Assembly: GCA_028281635.1 (NCBI GenBank)
Contig: JANQJM010000231.1
Coordinates: forward strand, 1 to 45,164
Length of the DNA stretch: 45,164 nt
Direction of reading: 5' to 3'
DNA from: Pseudomonadales bacterium
Lineage (GTDB): Bacteria; Pseudomonadota; Gammaproteobacteria; Pseudomonadales; Pseudohongiellaceae
The position numbers were made by a program, and so were the translations under genes. Below, in pieces: positions 41,370 through 45,164 of this stretch. The stretch's first letter is position 1, and each line of letters opens with the position of its first letter. A model generated the notes under the pieces. It was not told where the DNA came from, did not search any database, and was given only the letters and a program-made list of their open reading frames with translations.

Positions 41370-42536
41370 ATGACCAAGGCTTCGGCTCAATCCCAGGCAA
41401 CTCGAGTAACCCTTGTCGGGATGATTCTCGACCTGGCACTGGGAGTCACCAAAATTATTGGTGGCGCATTGACTCAGTCCTTTGCTCTGATAACGGATGG
41501 TATTCATTCATTAACTGATGCGATCACCGACATTTTTGTCCTGTTGGTTGCGCGAATTGCACACTCAGCACCCGATGCGAATCACCCCTATGGTCATGGT
41601 CGGTTCGAAACCCTCGGCACCATCGCGATGGGTGTAGTCTTTTTTACTACTGCCGGCATCTTGTTGTATGACAGCTATATCCGGCTACAAGATACAGCAA
41701 GCCTTCCCATTCCTGCCCCAGCCGGTCTGGCTATCGCCCTGGTGTCCATTGCATCCAAGGAATGGATCTATCACTACACCATGCGTGTGGCCAACCGACT
41801 TAACAGCAGTTTGTTAAAAGCAAACGCCTGGCATAGTCGTTCTGATGCGATATCTTCTGTGGCAGTACTTGTCGGCCTGCTCGCCGCACAGCAGGGATAC
41901 GCCTGGATGGATACCTTAGCAGGTGTCTTTGTTTCTCTGATAATTGCCAAGATTGGCTGGGAACTGTGCACCGATAGCCTGAAAGAACTTGTTGATACGG
42001 CCATACCACAACAGAGACGCAAGCAAATTGAACAGACGATCTTGAGTGTGGATGGCATCCTTGGCATTACCAGCATTCGCTCTCGTTCATCTGGTGGCAA
42101 GATCATTCTTGAGTTGCGATTATTAGTGAACCCTCGAATCTCCGTTTCAGAAGGCCACCAGCTGGGAGAGATTGTCAGTCGCTCAATCACCGGCAACTTT
42201 AGCGATATTGCAGATGTTACTGTGCACATCGATCCGGAGGAGCACAGCGCTGAATCACATTTGCAAACCAGCACATCTCAGCTACCTCCACGCCCGGAAG
42301 TTATTGCAACCATAAAGGAAACCTGCAGCGATCTGGTCACGGAAAAGGACATCGATAGTATTGTTCTTCATTACCTGGAGCGGGGAATCGAAGTGGAAGT
42401 GACGCTGTCGGAGTCCGGTGCCTCAAAAGTTGATGCAGCCGCTCTGCAGGCTGCTCTCGAGACTGTCGAGTACCTCGTAAATATCAAGATTTTCAGCAAA
42501 TTAGCGGAATCTAATCTGGCAAGTCAGCTGTCATAA
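41370..42536 (+). CDS. Cation diffusion facilitator (FieF-like) metal exporter with C-terminal extension
   Basis: Inner-membrane proton antiporter for divalent metals such as Zn, Fe or Mn. 388 residues, with six membrane helices in the first 200. Metal-site residues lie in ITDGIHSLTDAITD (helix 2) and HAWHSRSDAISS (helix 5). A cytoplasmic ZT-dimer domain follows to about 295. The remaining 90 residues are extra relative to FieF (about 300) and look like a second alpha/beta domain (LVTEKDIDSIVLHYLERGIEVEVTL). The metal specificity is not determined. Confidence 0.9.
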   Translation: MTKASAQSQATRVTLVGMILDLALGVTKIIGGALTQSFALITDGIHSLTDAITDIFVLLVARIAHSAPDANHPYGHGRFETLGTIAMGVVFFTTAGILLYDSYIRLQDTASLPIPAPAGLAIALVSIASKEWIYHYTMRVANRLNSSLLKANAWHSRSDAISSVAVLVGLLAAQQGYAWMDTLAGVFVSLIIAKIGWELCTDSLKELVDTAIPQQRRKQIEQTILSVDGILGITSIRSRSSGGKIILELRLLVNPRISVSEGHQLGEIVSRSITGNFSDIADVTVHIDPEEHSAESHLQTSTSQLPPRPEVIATIKETCSDLVTEKDIDSIVLHYLERGIEVEVTLSESGASKVDAAALQAALETVEYLVNIKIFSKLAESNLASQLS

Positions 42537-42592
42537 ACTGCTTTCAAATGCCGTTTATTGCCCTATACTAGGGAAGTGTTCTATCGAGGTGC

Positions 42593-44416
42593 ATGGTATT
42601 TGCCATTGCAGGAGCGACAATAAAAGCAAGCAGTTTCCGCATGAAACCCACTGATATCTCCGATCCCAACTATTTTCATAAAGTGGTGGACTGCCAATGG
42701 GCCTGTCCGGCCCATACGCCGGTCCCCGAGTACATACGTCTCATTGCGGAAAAGCGTTATACCGACGCCTACATGATCAACTGGCATTCCAATGTGTTCC
42801 CGGGCATTCTCGGACGCACTTGCGACCGCCCCTGTGAACCAGCTTGCCGTAGAGGGCGAGTTGAGGAAGAACCTGTTGCGATATGCCGCCTCAAACGAGT
42901 AGCAGCCGATTTTAAATCTGACATCGCTGATCGCTTGCCAAAAATACCCAAGAAAAAGAATGGCAAGCACATAGCTCTCATCGGTGCTGGCCCTGCTTCC
43001 CTGACCGTTGCTCGTGATCTATTGCCGCTGGGCTACGAAATAACATTGTTCGAACGCGATGCTGTAAGTGGTGGTGCGATGCGCACGCAGATTCCTCGCT
43101 TCCGCTTGCCTATCGAAGTGTTGGAGGAAGAACTTCATTACATTCTTGATATGGGTATCAATTGCCGCTTCGGCGAAGAAGTCACCAGCATGAAGTCTTT
43201 GCTGGAAGAAGATTTCGACGCGGTCTTTGTGGGCACTGGTGCCCCGCTTGGAAAACACCTGGATTTACCCGGTTACCAGGAAGCCAAAGATAACATCCAT
43301 ACCGGTATCGAATGGCTCGCTAATGTAGCCTTCGAGCATATTGACTCCATCGGTAAGCGGGTTCTGGTCATGGGCGGTGGCAATACCGCCATGGACTGTT
43401 GCCGCACTTCGAAACGACTCGGTGGCGAAGAAGTCACGGTGGTCGTACGCAGCGGATTCGACGAAATGAAGGCATCCCCCTGGGAAATCGAAGATGCCAT
43501 GAATGAAGACATTCCCATTCTGAATTTCCATGTGCCAAAACAATATCTGGTGGAAGACGGCAAACTGGTTGGCATGGAATTCGAAAAGGTTCGCAAGGAG
43601 TATGATGAAAATGGCAAACGCTTGTTGGTCCCCACCGGTGAAGATCCAGTCATTTTGCCCTGTGATGATGTCTTGTGCGCCATTGGGCAGGAAAACAGCT
43701 TTCCATGGATAGAACGCGATCTCGGCATTGAGTTTGACCGCTGGGAACTACCACTACTAAACAAGACCACTTTCCAGTCTACACATGAAAAAGTGTTCTT
43801 CGGTGGCGATGCCGCGCTAGGCCCTGACAATATTATTACTGCCGTTGCTCACGGACATGATGCGGCACTCTCAATTCACTTGCTCTGCGCAGGCGAAGAC
43901 ATCAATGACCGCCCTGACCCGCTTACCACGCTCGAGAGTCAGAAAATGGGAATCCACCAATGGTCCTATGACAATGACATCAGTAGTGATGTGCGATACG
44001 CGGTACCCCACGCAGCCAAAGAGAAAACCCTGAACGACATCAATATGGAGGTGGAGCTGGGCTTTGATCCAGAGCTGGCGTTCGGAGAAACCATGCGCTG
44101 TCTTAACTGTGATGTGCAGACGGTGTTTACCGACCAACTATGCATCGAGTGTGATGCCTGTGTCGATATCTGCCCTACCGACTGCATCACTTTTACTCTC
44201 AATGGGGAAGAAGCTGATCTCAGGTCCCGCATGATGGCGCCAGCAGAAAACGAAGAGCAGGACCTCTATGTATCCGGCGATCTCAGCACCGGTCGCATCA
44301 TGGCTAAAAATGAAGATCTCTGCCTGCATTGCGGTCTATGTGCCGAGCGCTGCCCAACCAATGCCTGGGATATGCGCAAATACTTGTTCAATACAGCCAA
44401 GGCGGTGAATGCATGA
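42593..44416 (+). CDS. GltD-like FAD/NAD(P)H oxidoreductase with 4Fe-4S domains
   Basis: 607 residues. The N-terminus is the GltD-type Fe-S domain with C34, C38, C77, C81 and C85. An FAD site (GAGPASLTVARDL at 131) and an NAD(P) site (MGGGNTAMDCC near 261) follow. The C-terminal 100 residues add two ferredoxin clusters (CIECDACVDICPTDC; CLHCGLCAERCP). It would pass electrons between NAD(P)H and ferredoxin-type centres. GAGGT 7 bases upstream supports ATG 42593; a second ATG is at 42641. Its TGA overlaps the next ATG (ATGA), so it is the likely electron-transfer subunit of the following 2-oxoacid oxidoreductase, not a glutamate synthase subunit. Confidence 0.88.
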   Translation: MVFAIAGATIKASSFRMKPTDISDPNYFHKVVDCQWACPAHTPVPEYIRLIAEKRYTDAYMINWHSNVFPGILGRTCDRPCEPACRRGRVEEEPVAICRLKRVAADFKSDIADRLPKIPKKKNGKHIALIGAGPASLTVARDLLPLGYEITLFERDAVSGGAMRTQIPRFRLPIEVLEEELHYILDMGINCRFGEEVTSMKSLLEEDFDAVFVGTGAPLGKHLDLPGYQEAKDNIHTGIEWLANVAFEHIDSIGKRVLVMGGGNTAMDCCRTSKRLGGEEVTVVVRSGFDEMKASPWEIEDAMNEDIPILNFHVPKQYLVEDGKLVGMEFEKVRKEYDENGKRLLVPTGEDPVILPCDDVLCAIGQENSFPWIERDLGIEFDRWELPLLNKTTFQSTHEKVFFGGDAALGPDNIITAVAHGHDAALSIHLLCAGEDINDRPDPLTTLESQKMGIHQWSYDNDISSDVRYAVPHAAKEKTLNDINMEVELGFDPELAFGETMRCLNCDVQTVFTDQLCIECDACVDICPTDCITFTLNGEEADLRSRMMAPAENEEQDLYVSGDLSTGRIMAKNEDLCLHCGLCAERCPTNAWDMRKYLFNTAKAVNA

Positions 44417-45164
44417 ACGACCCATTGCATTCAAACGTGGCCACGCTCACTAAAGTGAATGACTTTGTAGTGAAATTTGCCAACATCAATGGCTCCGGTT
44501 CTGCCAGTGCCAACAACATGTTCGCAAAATCTGTCTTTCGCATGGGCATTCCTGTGAGCCCGCACAATATCTTCCCTTCCAACATTCAAGGCTTACCAAC
44601 CTGGTATGAGGTTCGAGTCAGCGAAGCCGGCTATCTTGGACGTAGAGAAGGCGTAGATCTGATGGTGGCGATGAACGAACAGACAATCGCCAGAGACATC
44701 GAAGAAGTACTACCAGGCGGCTACGTTCTCTATGACTCTTCAAAAGCTTTGCCAGAGCATCTGATCAAGGACGAATTAAACTACCTGCCAATCCCCTTGA
44801 AAGACATTTGCATCCGGGAGTTCGAAAAACCCAACCAACGCCAATTGTTCAAAAACATAGTTTACGTTGGCGCATTGGCAGCCTTTTTAAATATCGATTT
44901 TCAAGTGCTCACTGGATTGGTAAGTGATCAGTTTCGCGGTAAAGAGAAACTCATCTTGCCAAATATTCATGCCCTGGAGCTTGGTCATCAGTACGCCAGT
45001 GAAAATTTCCAGTGTCCTCTCAATCTGCAACTCAAAACCAGTGACAAGAACACTAACAAGATTCTCATCGATGGTAATACGGCTGTGGGGCTCGGCTGCG
45101 TATACGGTGGTGCCACTATTGCATCCTGGTACCCTTTGACGCCTTCAACCTCGGTAGTGGATGC
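44413..45164 (+). CDS. 2-oxoacid:acceptor oxidoreductase, gamma-alpha fused subunit (partial, runs off window)
   Basis: 250 residues visible, open at the right edge. Residues about 15-200 are the gamma-type domain (FANINGSGSASANNMFAKSVFRMG; DLMVAMN). The pyrimidine-binding alpha domain then starts at about 215 with LIDGNTAVGLGCVYGGATIASWYPLTPSTS, where the YPxTPS motif is characteristic. This is the KorA-type layout of 2-oxoglutarate and related ferredoxin oxidoreductases. The thiamine-diphosphate beta subunit would be expected just outside the window. The substrate is not certain. Confidence 0.88.
   Translation, partial: MNDPLHSNVATLTKVNDFVVKFANINGSGSASANNMFAKSVFRMGIPVSPHNIFPSNIQGLPTWYEVRVSEAGYLGRREGVDLMVAMNEQTIARDIEEVLPGGYVLYDSSKALPEHLIKDELNYLPIPLKDICIREFEKPNQRQLFKNIVYVGALAAFLNIDFQVLTGLVSDQFRGKEKLILPNIHALELGHQYASENFQCPLNLQLKTSDKNTNKILIDGNTAVGLGCVYGGATIASWYPLTPSTSVVD

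Overview
The window is chromosomal DNA of a Gammaproteobacterium with about 50% GC by eye. The gene order tig-clpP-clpX-lon-hupB-ppiD, next to fabI, is the order seen in Pseudomonas and enteric bacteria. AlaA, FadBA, TtcA, YheU, BolA and a Bax-type protein are also typical of this class. Many envelope and surface genes and a moderate GC suggest a free-living, perhaps marine, Pseudomonadales/Cellvibrionales-like lineage. The lineage is inferred from gene content only.

Layout. Positions 1-94 hold the end of a LysM-domain protein, followed by a POT peptide transporter and fabI on the + strand. From 2483 to 11323 lies the protein quality-control block on the - strand: trigger factor, ClpP, ClpX, Lon, HU and PpiD. 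It has a candidate heat-shock promoter before lon, a promoter with a stem-loop leader before hupB, and a terminator after hupB. From 11641 come a MobA-like gene, a DUF6316-type small protein, a GAF/HD-GYP c-di-GMP phosphodiesterase-like protein and an orphan membrane-anchored protein.

The most unusual region is 16431-25611. A small outer-membrane barrel gene is divergent from two genes that look like an operon. The first encodes a TPR plus beta-barrel protein of the Slam/DUF560 (type XI secretion) kind. The second encodes a 2223-residue exported protein with an N-terminal FecR domain, an Asp/Gly-rich tract, a long Glu-Pro rod and six diverged copies of a WGxW barrel-like domain. My reading is an outer-membrane translocator paired with a giant surface or secreted cargo. 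This is a hypothesis from sequence pattern and adjacency.

From 25630 to 34394 are a bidirectional terminator, msrB, alaA, and a tight seven-gene - strand cluster, fadB-fadA-ttcA-yheU-tusA-xni-pdxB. It joins fatty-acid beta-oxidation, tRNA thiolation and sulfur relay, a flap-type nuclease and vitamin B6 synthesis. From 34531 to 42536 are a polysaccharide deacetylase, a Bax-like glucosaminidase, bolA, a YlqF/RbgA-type GTPase, a large M16C peptidase and a CDF metal exporter. A candidate small RNA or micro-peptide with a strong terminator lies between the last two. The window ends with a GltD-like FAD/Fe-S oxidoreductase translationally coupled to a 2-oxoacid:acceptor oxidoreductase alpha subunit that runs off the edge.
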